Of a DNA stretch of 64,000 nucleotides, positions 1-12,782 are shown piece by piece. The stretch lies in contig VXAI01000088.1 of the NCBI GenBank assembly GCA_013399305.1, forward strand, positions 162,979 to 226,978, written 5' to 3'. Position 1 is the first letter of the stretch; each line of letters begins with the position of its first letter. Under the pieces are notes generated by a model. The model was not told the origin of the DNA, did not search any database, and saw nothing but the letters and a program-made list of their open reading frames with translations. The position numbers were made by a program, and so were the translations under genes. Origin of the DNA: Rostratula benghalensis (Eukaryota; Chordata; Aves; Charadriiformes; Rostratulidae).

Positions 1-3000
1 AGGCTATGCAACCAGTCTGTATGTTCTAGTTCTTATTGGTGCAATTAAGATACAGCTGGTTTAAATTGGATTTAATAGATTTTACAGTTTCTTACAGTCG
101 TCTGTTTCTCAGAATCTTGGAAAAAAAATTGCTTGGATGGGATTTCTGGAGGTCATTTTGTTTAACCTCTTGCTCAAAGCAGGGGGCTGTCTTCCATGTT
201 TGATCAGGTTTCATACAGTTTTGCCCAGTTCAGAAAATTCACAAGGAGGGGAGGTCCCCAGCATCTCTGTATTATCTGCTAATGTGCTTAATTGGTGGGC
301 AAGAACTTATTTTCCTAAAGTCTGTGTAGAATTTTGAACAAGTTGCAACTTGTTGCTTGCATTTGGTTTTTTTCATGTAAGAATCTGCTCCAGGCTTTTC
401 TAAACGCCCTCTATATAGCAGAAGATGTCACCTTAACTTTCTCCATACCAAATAAGTTTGGTTTGCTTCATCTGTGCTCATTTGTCATATGCATTAGCTC
501 CCTAATTGTCTTGGAGGCCCTCCTGGATTCCCTCTAGTTTGCTGCTCAGTGTCTTGTACTGGAGACCCAAGTGGGATTCAGATAGGGTCCTGTGAATATC
601 AAGTAGAGTAGAATAATCACTTAGATCTCGCCATCCTTGCGCTACTTGTGGCTACATGTGGAAGTTCGAGTTAGCCTTCACTGCCACAAGAATGATTTGC
701 CTTCGTGGTACTCAAATGACTTTATCCTGTTACATTTCCCTGCTTTTTCTTTGCACAAAATTGATACCAGTGTCCTTTAGTGTCCTGCCTGCATGGAAAA
801 ATCAAGTCTAAGTGACAAGAATAATTGAGGTGTGATTGTAAAGGAAATAAACAAATGAGCACCAGCTTGGAGGGACAGATACCAGTAGCCATGAAGCTTT
901 GTGATTCATATTACTCTTTTGACCTCTGCTAGCTGAATTACAGTTAGTACAGTGTAGCCTAGGAATATTGTTTCTCTATATGGGTAATGTAGACCTATTT
1001 AATGTTACCCTGAGAATGGAGACTAGTGTGGTATTTAAATAGAACACTGTTGGTTTTATTTTCTTGTGCAGCTTGGATGAATATATTTCCCACTTTTTAA
1101 AATTATGGGTAATACCCAGAGGAATGGCCACCCAAAAGTTTCAGGTCTGGAGATAGATACTATTTTGCAGATAGTAAAAAATATAAATTAAGATTATAAA
1201 AACTTGTGCAAAAGATATCTGTATAAAGTTATCCAAATCTTGAAGATGCATTTTGAATTTTTTCTCCTTCTTTTTGTGATAACATGTTAGAACAATGTGG
1301 TGTTTTGAGCAAAGAAATCAAGAATGATTACATGTTTTCTGCCTGAGTGACAGATGTTGACCATCAGTATAGTTTGAAAATACAGTAATGTGTGTACTTT
1401 CCTTTCAAACTTAAAGTGAGATGTTATCGGCTGAATTTTTCTTTTTCCTGCTTAATTTTTTTTAAGTTGATCTGCAATCCTGTAGGGTCATCCAAAGATT
1501 TTATAAAGAGGATTCAGCATTTCTAATTTTTTATGAGAGATTTTTTTCAGGTATGTATTCCTAGTTGACATCTGCCGCTTTGAGAACCAGTGAGTTTCTT
1601 CTGGCAGCACTTGGCTGAGGAATGCATGGGAGAAATGTTACGCCATTGTTTCTGCTCTGAACTGTGATCTGCAATCCTAGTAAGCTGACAGAAGAAAATT
1701 TCCAGTATCCACTAGTTTATTTGGAGTATGGGGCATTCTCCAGCTGTGAACACAAATCTATGGATCAGAGGGCAGAATTAGTTACATGTAGCTAATTTTG
1801 ACTGCTGATCAGTTTCCAGACTGGGGTCAGAATATTACTTTCTGTAATGCAGACAAGGCATAGATAGATTCTTCCTGGAGGCCTTTCAGCTCTTCCATTC
1901 CCACATGACATCTGTGTGGAAAGTACAACCATCTGCTCCCTGGCCTTCTCCCTCCTTCAGGCTGTCCCTGGGGGACCTTCACATTTTCTCTCTTCCTCTA
2001 CCGCAGCAGTCCAGCCCAACAAAACAGTGAGGCAGTCTTCTCACACACGTTCCCTTTTGCTCTATTGTTAGTGCATATGTAAGTACTTGTTTATTATGAA
2101 AGGTTCTGAGCTTTCCTTGTGCGAAGTTGAAAACCAAGCAGTGGGCATGACTTTATGGACCGCTGGAAGCCGTGATTTTATGGGCCACTGGAAGGTGTGT
2201 TAGAGGCAAAGAGGAGCTAGATCTCTTCTTCAGAGCCATTAAGTGGTTTCAATGCACTTATGGGTGGAAAATCCTCCTTGCAGAAGCAATATACTTTCCT
2301 AGTGTGGTCCGTACTGGATATTCAGCACTCCTAGTAAATTTCCACAGCAATCCTCATGCTGATTAAAGAACAAGATTTATGTTTTTGACAGTTCTTGGCA
2401 GGTAGAGTTGTGGTGGTAGCGTGGGAGGTTAGTTCAAATTGATTTATAACAGATACATGGATGGACTCTGTCTGTCACCATCGCTGTTATTTCTTATATA
2501 ATCATTGGAAATGATGTTTCATAAGCCAATGATGACTTCCATTCAGGTTTCTATTTATGGTGTCTTTCTGTGCCAGTAGAATGTCCTTTTATCCATCACC
2601 TGGGCAAATGCATGGTTCATGCTTCAGCAGCACTCCTCAGAAACACTGTGGATTTTCTGTGGCTGATACATTCTGCACCATTCACCTTTGATTTGGGGTT
2701 CTCTTTAATCCTGTGGAGAAGTCCCTAAGTTGAATTCAAAGTTCTTTCCAGAAATGTGTTGTGTTGTAGCCATCTGCTTTTAATTTTTACTTATTTGAAT
2801 AGCCTCACCTAGGAAACACTCTCCTTTCTTGGACAAAGCACTAAATGTTTTGCATGTGTATGCAAAGGATCCAGCTAACTTTGAGTGTTTTGAAGGCCAG
2901 TTCTGAAAATGCTGAAGAGATTTTGCTCAGGCACTGCCTAAGGGAAAAGGAGATTATTAAAATGGGTGGGAAACATTGTTGAGCATTGAGCTTGACTTTC

Positions 3001-4389
3001 TTGAGACTGAATTTGGGCCATTACTTCTGTTTCTATGGAAGAGGTGAATTTGAATTTTTCTCCATCAGCTTGATCCTAGAATGGGGTTGTAATGGTGAGT
3101 TTTAATGACAGTAGGCAGTGATTTGACAGAAACACAATGGTTATGACTTTGCTGCACGATCTGGTAGGTGGGAAGCCTTTCCAAAAAGATTAGAAGAGAA
3201 ACAAAGAGAAGTGCTTTCTGCTCAAAAGTTTTTGCAGTTCAAAATGGGAAAGTTTCATGTTCCTGTCAGTCAGCCCAAGTATGATCAGACAACATGTGAC
3301 CTTGTGAAGCAAAGAGCACTGTGTTTGCTTTTGAAAGATATATAATTCAGTGAAGGAGCTGTGTGGGGTTGTGAGGGGGATAGTAGAAAAACTGCCATTT
3401 GGATCAAGGTGATAGTCCAAAATTTACCATACGCATTTATATTAGAGTTTCAAAACTCCTTTTATTTCAATTTTGTTCTGTCATGTTTTCCTTCACTCTG
3501 CCTGTCCAGAATTTTTTGGTATCTTTTAGCTGTAGTCACTCCCTCCCTTTGATTTAATGTATTGCTAACTTTTATAAGCACTTGAAATTTTTTTTCTTTA
3601 ATGTTGCGAGGTAAGGTTGTAGTATTTCTATTTATGCAATACGCAATACAAAGCTCATTTTTTCTGTCTGCCACCCTGTTGTCTGGTGATGTTGACATTC
3701 TTTGACAAGTGTCTTTTGATAAAAAAGCATGTTAATTTAGGGGGAGTTTTGAGAGTCAGTTATAGGATAGAGTTAGAGGGTAATTTAAAATAGTATGAAG
3801 TGGTTGCTGTAGGTCTTATATTCAAGTATGAAATTATCTCAAGTATTTCTTTATATGAGCAGATTGAACAGTGCTTTGCAGTAGGGCATGTCTTTGTAAA
3901 AATAAATATTTTGGGTTATGCTATTGCTGGCTTCTGGGGGAAATACATCAAAAGCAGATTAAAGTGATGATATAATTCCTGGATTACATTTCTGTGTTCT
4001 TTTTCTTATAGTTGTATAAATGGGACTCTTCATTTTGACCCTGACATTGTTTCTCTAAGTTAAATCTCTTTTCCCTAAACATCAGTTCTGTTGTACTTTC
4101 CAGACAACGGCAGTTCTCTACGTGTTTCTAGTCAGTGTCACGTACTGGAAAATTTTGGCACTCGGCTCCTTGTCACAGTTTCAATAAAGAGCAGTTACAA
4201 CTGTTTTGCTTTTCATGCTGCAGTATTTCCTTTTAATGTAGGGCTGTAACAGCAGATAGATGTGACTCTGTCCTGTGGTGTTCTCTGTGGGAGTTCCAAC
4301 ATGGAACATGCTCCATCCCCTTCTTTTCCCCTGTGTGCTACGTTTTAAGATTAATTTTGGTCTGACGTTGGACTTGCTCTTATAACCCA

Positions 4390-4612
4390 CTTCTAGAAAG
4401 AAATTCTTTCCTGTGAGGGTGGTGAGACATTGGAACAGGTTGCCCAGAGAAGCTGTGGCTGCCCCATCCTCGGGAGTGTGTTCAAAGCCAGGCTGGTTGA
4501 GCCTTTGAGCAACCTGGTCTAGTGGGAGGTGTCCCTGCCCAGGGCAGTGTCATTGGAACTCAATGATCTTTAAGGTCCCTTCCAACTCTAACCGTTCTAT
4601 GAGTTCTCATTT
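4390..4612 (+). mobile_element. CR1 LINE 3' end, truncated
   Basis: This 5'-truncated chicken-repeat-1 fragment is in the same orientation as MSH3. It encodes the decayed C-terminus of the CR1 ORF2 protein (the region around RVVRHWNRLP). The 3' UTR follows, with the diagnostic 'aactcaatgatctttaagg' and 'cccttccaactcta' and a closing TTCTATGAG. Element boundaries are by eye, within about 10 bases. It is short and diverged, so it is a dead copy. Confidence 0.9.
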
Positions 4613-5121
4613 TTGTCAGCTGCTTCTTTATACTGGTGACAGACACTCATAGAGTTTAGTGAAGTGACCTATCTGAAGCTGGTGGTGGTCCCTGCTTCAA
4701 GTGAAGAGCTAGACAATGTAACGTCCAGAGGTCTCTCAGTGATTTCTGCAGTTTTATTGGTGGGATATGTGGTTCTACCCTGCTCACTGTGATCATTGCT
4801 GACATTCAACATCAAGTTGTTCAGCAATGAAAACAGGGAAACTTGGAGGTGGAGGGGGGAGAAGGGTCATGCAGTGAAGGCCTCTGAGGGGTGTGAGTAT
4901 TCTTGCTGACCAACTGCAAATAATGAAATAAAGGTTCTGGGCCCAGGGAGGAATGGAAGAGGTCTGTGATACAAGCTGATACAATAGCCAGTGCTCCTAA
5001 AGCTTCCTAAAGTTTCCTGTGGAAATAGTTATCAGAGCTGCCTGCCCTGGTCCTGTCACTATGACTATCTCTTCACCTCTTTTTTGCTGAGCCATTTAAC
5101 CATGCTAAGCCAGCAAAAGCC

Positions 5122-5149
5122 TTTTTTTTTCTTTCTTTTTTTTCTTCCA
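5122..5149 (+). repeat. polypyrimidine (T/C) tract
   Basis: Runs of T broken only by C, following 'aagcc'. This is a simple low-complexity tract in intron 8 with no sign that it acts as a splice acceptor: no coding sequence follows it. Confidence 0.8.
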
Positions 5150-7631
5150 CTCACCATGAATATTTTCTGACATTGCATGTTCCAAGTGTTTGCTGCAGGG
5201 TCAGAAAAGCTATACAGCTGTTCCAGAGGAAGCAGTGGGAATAAACAGCCAGGTACAGGGTGGGGAGTGTGGTACCATGGCAGTCAGTGGCTACATTGAT
5301 GTAGCCATGCACGGAACTGCAGCTGCAAAGTAATCAACACTAGACACAATAATAAATGCTATCGTTGAGCTAAATGTGTATTTATTCCCTTTATATAAAG
5401 TGTGCTTGTCCATCTATACATTGTTGTATGAAGTTGGCTTCACCCTGGGTTGCTTGGGTAGGATGTAGCAGTTTATCACATTCTTGTGTATCATAAGGTG
5501 TTAGAAGCTCTACAAGTTATGTTAACACCATGTTAGGGTTAAGTTAGGGGTGTCCTTTTGGTGAAACTTCTGGTGACTATTGGCTGGTAAATTCTGGCAT
5601 GGTGCTGTGTGCTTGAACCCTGGGTGTTCCAAGGAGTGCATAATAGGATGCATCTGGAATCTGTCGAACTGTTCTCTGACAGAAAGGCCCCACAGTGACA
5701 TCATTCTTCTAAAAAAACCTATAATAAACGGTGTGCTAAATCTGCTGGAAACTTCCAGCCTTAAATTTGTGTAAATAATGTCAGAAAATTCAGGGCAGAA
5801 ATAGCCAAAGACTAGCTAAACAAGGCCATGAAATGTTCTGCTGTGGGGGACTTGATGGTCTGCAGAAAAAAAAGGCAAGCCACAGGGGTGATTGCAGGCT
5901 GTCACGAATGAATGATTGGATTTATGTCTCCTTTGTCTCCTCACTTGCACTTTGATTCAGAAAGAGGTGTTTTTTTATGGTGGGGTGTAACTGGGGGAGC
6001 ATTATTTCATTGGTGTTAATGTTGTATGGCAGATATTAGGCAGGGTGTTTCTCTATTTTGCTTCGTGGTGGTGGTGTTGCTTTGGGTGTGTTTTGTTTAA
6101 ATTATTTGAAGCCTTATAAGAAGAGAGATTTTTGCTGGTTGGCATAATCCTGAACAGAGGAGTCATCGTGCTAGTGGTAATTCTGGGGGCAAACTTGCAT
6201 AGCTGGTTTATAAAGCTGTCTTTAGCACATCACCATCAGGGGTGCAGGTGGAGGGTGACAGTATACAAAGCGTGTGGCACATCAGTCCAGTATCCTCTCA
6301 GTCTCCCGATGAGACCAAATCAAAGTGAGCGGAGTCCACTCAGTGCCATGTTCTATATAGCACCTGCAAAACACAGAGGGAAGTATTGCTGGAAGAGTGG
6401 AGAAGATACTGTGCTGATTTCTGAAGAGCAGTCCTACGAGCTGATGATAGGCAAATGCATGAGGCGCTGAAGATGACTTTAAGTAGTGCACTTCATTGGA
6501 TATGGACTGCTCTGTGTTGTCATTTCAGAAGTACATTGTATGTGCTTTGGATGTTTAATGGAAAGAACTACTACGTTGCAAGTTAGAGCTTCCACCCATT
6601 TACCCTCCATTCTAGTTGCACATACATGTATTTATTCACAGACATACACGATGGAGACAAGTTGTATTTTTTTAGTAATTTCTCCACTATGTTTTGAGTT
6701 CAGGTCTGGTTTTCTAACATTCTTTGCAGTCACTTCCAATGTCATACCCTTTGCAAGTTTACTGGGGTTGTCTTTTGTTTCATTGTCCAAACTGAAGTAT
6801 TGTGTCCTGCCAGATGCAGGATTGAGCTTTATGGAACTTCGCAAAACACGTTCTTTCATTTTGACAGTGAACTTCTGATACCATTCTGAGAGTTGCTCTC
6901 CATCCAGTTTAGTACCCATTCTGTAATAGGTACTTTTCTCTACTTAATGTTGCTTTTGTACATCGGTTAAGGGAATGTTATGTGAAACAATATAAAATAA
7001 CTTCACCAGAATCAAGCAGTAGGAAATCATCTGCTGCTTGTCTGTCCATAGAGTCTGTTCCTCTGCCACGGAAGAAAAGGAAATTGATTTGATGGGATTT
7101 TCTTTTTCTTGACAATCCATGCTGGCTATTACCTCACTTTCTTCCAGGTGCTTAGAAATAGTTTACTAGAGGTCCTTGATCCTTTCTCCTAGGCTTCCAT
7201 GGAATGTAGTCTGTCTCATCACAGTGTTCAGAATGGGCAGAGGGAAGAAGCCTGGAGAAGATAGGTTTGTGTTTATTTGTGGATGCAGTAGCTACTAGAG
7301 TGCAAATGTATGTGCTTTGTCCTGTAGGACCCACTTCTGTCTTCACAGAAGTTATAGTGTCACACCGTGCCTGCACAACCCTCTACCCACTGCTTTTCTG
7401 GTAGCCTCTTTGCTCTACTTCTTTGACAGCTCCTGTCTCTGAGTTCCTAAAGCTAAAAGATTATTTTCTTAAAATTTCTTGGATCCAGATTGTTGGCTTG
7501 CGGATATGGAGTTCTTTTCAGCTAAAGAGTTCTGCTAGAGAGACTAGAAGGAAATCAGGATATACATGTTGAGAAATGTTGATGGTTTGCATCAAAAAAG
7601 GCAAGCAAGGAGTTTTCCTCAAGTTTTTCTT

Positions 7632-7686
7632 TATGTGTGTATGTAGATATATGTAAAATACATATGTGTGTGTATATAAATATACT
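7632..7686 (+). repeat. TG/TA-rich simple repeat
   Basis: An imperfect alternation of TG, TA and ATATG units, including 'catatgtgtgtgtatataaa'. It is a degenerate dinucleotide microsatellite in intron 8. Confidence 0.75.
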
Positions 7687-8009
7687 AAAGTGTGTTAGAG
7701 TTTCTTCTAGGTACTTCAGCGGTTTCTAGCATAAATGAAGGGTTGGGGTTGGACCTTGGAAACGCTGGAGGTCTCGTGGTGTATTATATGTAGTATATTG
7801 ATAGTAATGTGGTAGCTATTGTTTGTTTATTACAGGCAGCAGTGATTTACATCATTCTGAGAGTGGCAGGTACTCAGAGAAGGTGGCCGTGCTGCCATCT
7901 TCCTTGCAACAATATTGTCTCCATCTCTTGTCGCTGAAGGTTGTTGAGAGCAAATGTGGGAAAGTACTTTACTCTGGCAGGAGAAAAAAAGCTGTGCATA
8001 TAAAAATGA

Positions 8010-8177
8010 TTGCACTCAGTGCCAAAAGAACAGCTGCTTGGAAATGTCATTGAGGCTTTGCCGGAGAAGCTACTGGAGCTCTATGCCAAGATTTACCAAA
8101 AAAGGAAAGATGATTGTTCTTCAGTTCTCACAGACAAGTTCAAACCTACAGCCCCTCAGCTAGAAGCAATTGCGTAA
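8010..8177 (+). other. Unexplained 55-codon open stretch, possible coding relic
   Basis: After in-frame stops at 8001 and 8007, this frame stays open to a TAA at 8175-8177. The translation looks like an amphipathic helix, containing EALPEKLLELYAKIYQKRK and ending in KFKPTAPQLEAIA. Immediately upstream, protein-like stretches sit in neighbouring frames (for example GKYFTLAGEKK in the same frame before the stops). That would fit a frameshifted relic of a coding sequence. I do not recognise the protein. It is not MSH3 exon 8. No poly-A tail or flanking duplication was seen, and it could also be chance. Confidence 0.25.
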
Positions 8178-8916
8178 CGAAGGTAGCACAATGATGACAA
8201 ATAAAGGAAATGCAATTGCTGCATAATAAGGGAAGAGGAGGCCCTATACTTGAATTTCTGAAAGGATTAATGCAGTCAGGCTAGCTTGCTCTTCTAGGGG
8301 GTGTGGGCATTTTCCCCAGTGACCAACTGGTTGCCCTAGTGGACTGCACCATGAGAAGTGCAAAGAAAATAGCAGCCTGAATAGGGAAAATGAAATAACA
8401 GTTATTTGTGCTTTATAAATCTGTGCTTAGCATGAGAAAGAAAATCTTCCCAGTGCATTTTAGGAGCAGAGCTGTTCCTTCCCAAATTCTGTGTCATTTA
8501 TGAGCTTGTGTTGTAATATATGCATGTACAGTAAAGTATTGGTGCCTGCAGCCCTTTGTTTGAATAGTCCTAAAGCAGAGCGGACAGGTCAGTAGTTGGA
8601 ATGTAAAATTCTAGAGTTATTTGCTTTCCTTAACAAGGCTTCCTGAACTTCATTTGCATTTGCTTTTCAGGAAGTGTTGATGCACATTATGCCTGTTTTG
8701 TTGTAAATTGTGGACCAGTAATGAAGTGACCCCTGTTTTATTCAGCACACTGCAGTGAGCTCTTTTGCTTATATGCAAGCTCATTCTTGCGATAAAAGAT
8801 TTTGTTGTTTCCTCAAGTATCTTGAGTCAGTTTCTGTAAATTAGTTTTATGTTGATTGACATCCTTCTAGCATGTTTTTTAGTCTTTCTTAAGTATTCCC
8901 CCATCTCCCTCCTCTT

Positions 8917-8927
8917 CCCCCCCCCCC
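8917..8927 (+). repeat. 11-C homopolymer
   Basis: A run of eleven C within a pyrimidine-rich stretch (about 8897-8927). This mononucleotide microsatellite in intron 8 is likely to vary in length between individuals or assemblies. Confidence 0.8.
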
Positions 8928-9160
8928 AAATTTTGTGATCTCTTTTACATATTTCTGCTGTAGCACTTCATAAGCAATGAATCTTTGAATGGATTTATTC
9001 AGTTGTCAGATAAATAGAGGAATAAAACCCAGCAGTGTTGGCCCTTTTTCATTTTCCAAGTTTCCAAGTAGGGTAACAGATCAATTAGTCCCTGTAGTAG
9101 CAGAACCATTGAACAGCGTAGATTAGACCGAACTTAATATATTACATTATATACACAAAA

Positions 9161-9188
9161 ATATGTGTGTGTGTGTAAATGTATGTAT
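9161..9188 (+). repeat. (TG)n microsatellite
   Basis: A short TG dinucleotide run (about 9164-9176) followed by ATGTATGTAT. It is a simple repeat in intron 8. Confidence 0.8.
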
Positions 9189-12100
9189 TTAAGGATGCCA
9201 TCCTTTATACATCTGTTTATGCACAAATTCTTAACTGTGGCCGATGATCATCTCTTCAGGCAACTTCCGTAACTCATCTTGTGAGGAAGAACAGCTCTGC
9301 ATCATCAAATCTCAGTGTGTTTAGAGAACAGGGAATTTTTAGTAAGGTTCATTCATACCATTGGTTGATAGCTTGAAACCCTGAAGCATCTCTGCTCAAT
9401 GTCCATTTAAGGGTGGTAGCAGAAGAGTTTGTGCACAGAAAGTAAAAAAGTTCTGAAAAGTTCAGTCTTATCATTGACTGACCCTATCAGTGTCATGGGA
9501 CTATGAGGATTGCTTGTTTTCAGAAGTACTGGAAAAGATACCAGTAAAATACTGGCTGAGTTTCACAGCAGTTCATTGTAGATGTTCTGACAGGAATGAT
9601 GTTTACAAAAGCTGATGGCAAATTGACTTCTGATTTAAATAGGCATTGGTAGCTGGAGAGATAAAGCATCAACAAAAGCATCAACATATCATTCTGTCTA
9701 TAGTCAGAAAAATGGCCTATGGGTGATCATCTGGCTAAGCAAAGGACAGACATACAAACCTGCTGCAACAAATTTTGTTTTCATACATCTTGATAAAAAT
9801 TCAGGATTTTCCATACATTGAATAGATATCTGACCTTCCCACATTTTTACTTTATCTAGAATGTCAGATGCTTACCTTCAGATATACAAAGTGTCAGGCA
9901 TTTGTTTGATGATGCCATATCTAGAATATAAATATTAAAATATGTGAAGATTTTAAAAAATCACTGAGTTATCTAATTCTAGTCTGAACTCTTTCCTATC
10001 AAGATGGTTGATGAAAAAAAGTCCTACTATAAGAAGTTACTCAAAGTTATATCGGTTGTAACTATCATTTACCAAAGTTTATGCTAAGGAGTTGTATAAA
10101 TTTGATTATGAAGAAAATCACAAATGCATTAAAGAAAATTACAGCAATTAATTTTTAACCATTACTTTCAAAACATGCAGGTGTGAATCATCAAATAAAT
10201 TACCCTCCCCTCCCGAGCCTTCTGGTTTGTCATTGGTTCTAAAAATTAGCTCCTCGGACCATGCTTTTCTGAAGGTGATGTATGAAAACATAAGAAATAG
10301 AAATGAAAAACAAAATCCTGTTTTACGAAGATTTCTCTAAGACCCTACTTGGGCATGGTCAACAGAAAAGCCCTGCTGTGTTGCAGGTCTGGTTCAAAGG
10401 CTTGTACTCGGCTAATCTGCAGGTATCACACGACACATTTTAAAAAGTTGCTGAAGTGGTATTCTTAAAAAGCTGTAGTGAATATACATGCTAATTTAAC
10501 AAAATGGATGGATGTGTTAGAGCAGATTATTCATGAAGGATGGAGCTGGTGCAAAACACAAGGAGGAAAGCAACTGATTGCTATTGGAGGTTGAAGAACA
10601 TAGACTAATTGGCTTTTACAGAAGTGTATTTGCTTTAAAAGTGTTTGCTCATTCTGAGTAGAGTTGGGACAGAGAAGAATTCCAGAGAGTCTAAAGACTG
10701 AAAACTTAATTGGATCATACAGTTAAAAGTAAGGCCCTCAAAGTAAGCAAGGGATCATGAGGATGTGCTGAGAAAAGTCAGACATGTAAGTATCAGTCAG
10801 TTTAATACATATTGATAGGAAAACAATTCCCATCTGTAAGAGTTGTGCCTCAGACACATACTGATCATTTAAGATGGTAACATACACAATGTAGTGAGGA
10901 AAACTTGTCTGATTGTTTTTTCCTGTGAAGTTGAAAAGTCATTAAAAATGGGTATTGATTAATTTCCTTCCTGTAATACCTACTCAATCTCTCTCGCTGG
11001 CATAAGTCCAATGTGCTAGAAGTATCTGGTTAATGCGTGTTCCATGGTGGTATGAGACTGGATAATCTGAGGCCAAGTAGATTTTATGTCTTTTACTGAC
11101 AGCTTTCTAGTGTCTGTTTCTTTAGTGTTGATTCAGTTGCTCTGTAATTATGCTCAAAGGTTGCAGGGGGAGTATGTGTGATTTTTGGCGTTTTGTTTGT
11201 TTAACCAGCACATCTGTATAATACTGTATTAACAGCTTTTCAAAAGGAATTGATAATGCAGCATCCAGTTTTAACTTCAGTGAGCAGTTAGGAAACGCAA
11301 CCAGTGCAGAAAGGTTGTACATTGTAAACACCAGACATGAAGTCTTTTCTGAGTCAGATTTTGGCATCTCAGGTGTGGTGCTTGACATCCAACCCCAGCT
11401 ACTGAGCAGCCTTGATCTCTTGCACATTGCAATGAATAGAAGTTTTTGCTTACTGTCTTACATAAGCAGGCTATGAAAGCAGAGGTGACAAGAAACAGGC
11501 AAGATGAATTTCTTATAAGTCACAAAACTTGCTGATAACCTCTATTGCTGTAATTCTCAATTACTTGCTGACAGCAGGGAAGGATTCAGGGAAGAGACCT
11601 CATTTGGCTTAATGGTGGAACAGAGTAAGTCTACTATGTTTGCTGGTACTGTTAAACTAGGAGGAACTGTTGACATTTTTGGAGGACTGGGTTATCATTA
11701 ATAACATCCCTGACAACCTGGACTACAGAACGACTGAAAGAAATAAAGTCCCTTAGCACAAGGAAAAGGCTTCAAGTAGTTATGAAACAAAGGACAGGAA
11801 TATTTCATTTCAGCTGCCTATAGGAAAAGATGCAATAGGTTAATGTTGCAACATGGAACAAAGACTTTAAAAATAAAGGATAATTAAATATCGTAATAGC
11901 ATAGAATTGCTTCATTGTTTAATCATCATAAGTCTTTAAGAACAGGTAAAGCAAATACTTGTTACGATTGGTGAAAACATATTTATATCTGCCTGGCAGG
12001 TTATATGAGACAACCTCTTGAACTCTCTTTTGAGCTTGCTTGCTGTTGCTGTTTGGGTTTTATTTTACTGTGTCCACATAGCTAATCCCTTCATTCTTTA

Positions 12101-12210
12101 CACATTCAATTCTTAACAAAGGAAAGACAAAAGAAAGTACGCCTTTGTAACCTACTTAGGTTTCCTTCACGAGGGGAGCACAAATACTGAAAGTTATTTT
12201 TGCTTTGCAG

Positions 12211-12323
12211 GTTACGGGATGACAGAATTAGGATGGAAAGGATGGAAAACCACCATTTTGAGTACAGCCATGCTTTCCAGCTGGTTACGGATTTTTATGC
12301 AAAAGAAGTGCCTGATGCTACAG
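12211..12323 (+). CDS. MSH3: MSH3 exon 9 (connector domain)
   Basis: 113 bp, preceded by TTTGCAG and followed by GTATGT. It begins with the third base of a split codon and ends with the first base of the next. The translation runs [13 protein letters not shown] and then [15 protein letters not shown], closely matching vertebrate MSH3 (DDRIRVERMDN and [17 protein letters not shown] in human, recalled). This is the end of the MutS connector domain (domain II), which links mismatch binding to the core. Length and phase fit human exon 9. Confidence 0.96.
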
Positions 12324-12404
12324 GTATGTCAGTGAGATTTTTAATCAAAAGAAGGGCCTGGTATTACAGATATGTCACTTAGAATGTCTTTGAAGGCACC
12401 CTAA

Positions 12405-12782
12405 GGCACAAAGAAGGTGTTGAGCTCCTCAGCCTCTTCTGTGTCCCTGGTCACCAGATCTGCTTCCCACTCAGCAGCATACCCATGTTTTCTCTTGTCT
12501 TACTTTTGCTGCTAATGGAGCTGTAGAAGCTCTTGTTGCCCTTTGTGTACCTTTCCAGTCTCAACTCCAGGTGGGCTCAGCTTTTCCTAACCGCATGCCT
12601 GCAAGCTAGAACAACATCTTACTCTTCCTGGATCACTTGTCTTTTCTTCCACCTCTCACACTCCTCCTTTTAATGTTTGAGTTAACTGGGAGCATCTTGT
12701 TGATCCATGCAGGCTTTCTGCTTAATTTTCTGCATATTGGTATCTTTTTTGGACTTGAAGGAGGTGAACCTTGAAAATAAAC
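12405..12782 (-). mobile_element. CR1 LINE ORF2 fragment, antisense
   Basis: Read on the minus strand, this matches the CR1 ORF2 region between the endonuclease and the reverse transcriptase. Recognisable parts are KPAW(M/I)NK near the right end, and LVTRDTEEAEELN at the left, encoded by the complement of 'ttgagctcctcagcc'. Frames are broken and no 3' UTR is present, so this is an internal fragment. It lies inside MSH3 intron 9, opposite to the gene. Ends are approximate. Confidence 0.85.

Larger units (their letters stand above)
1..12210 (+). other. MSH3: MSH3 intron 8 (3' part)
   Basis: This stretch of more than 12 kb lies upstream of exon 9 and I see no MSH3 exon in it. It holds one CR1 3' end (about 4390-4612), a few TG/TA-rich simple repeats (about 7632-7686 and 9161-9188), an 11-C run (8917-8927) and pyrimidine runs near 5122-5149. 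Two unexplained open stretches are described under findings (8010-8177 on the + strand, 6632-6919 on the minus strand). The rest is ordinary AT-rich intron with a bias to T runs on the + strand. It ends with TTTTTGCTTTGCAG before exon 9. Confidence 0.8.

Noticed and set aside
5288..5307. 20-bp palindrome TGGCTACATTGATGTAGCCA
   Set aside because: A real inverted repeat (9-bp arms, 2-nt loop), but short and without context. Such palindromes are expected by chance in 64 kb.
1..12210. Search for MSH3 exon 8
   Set aside because: I looked for a stretch like ELETR..SLQPVELLLPS upstream of exon 9 and found none, so exon 8 probably lies before the window. A strongly diverged exon could have been missed by eye.
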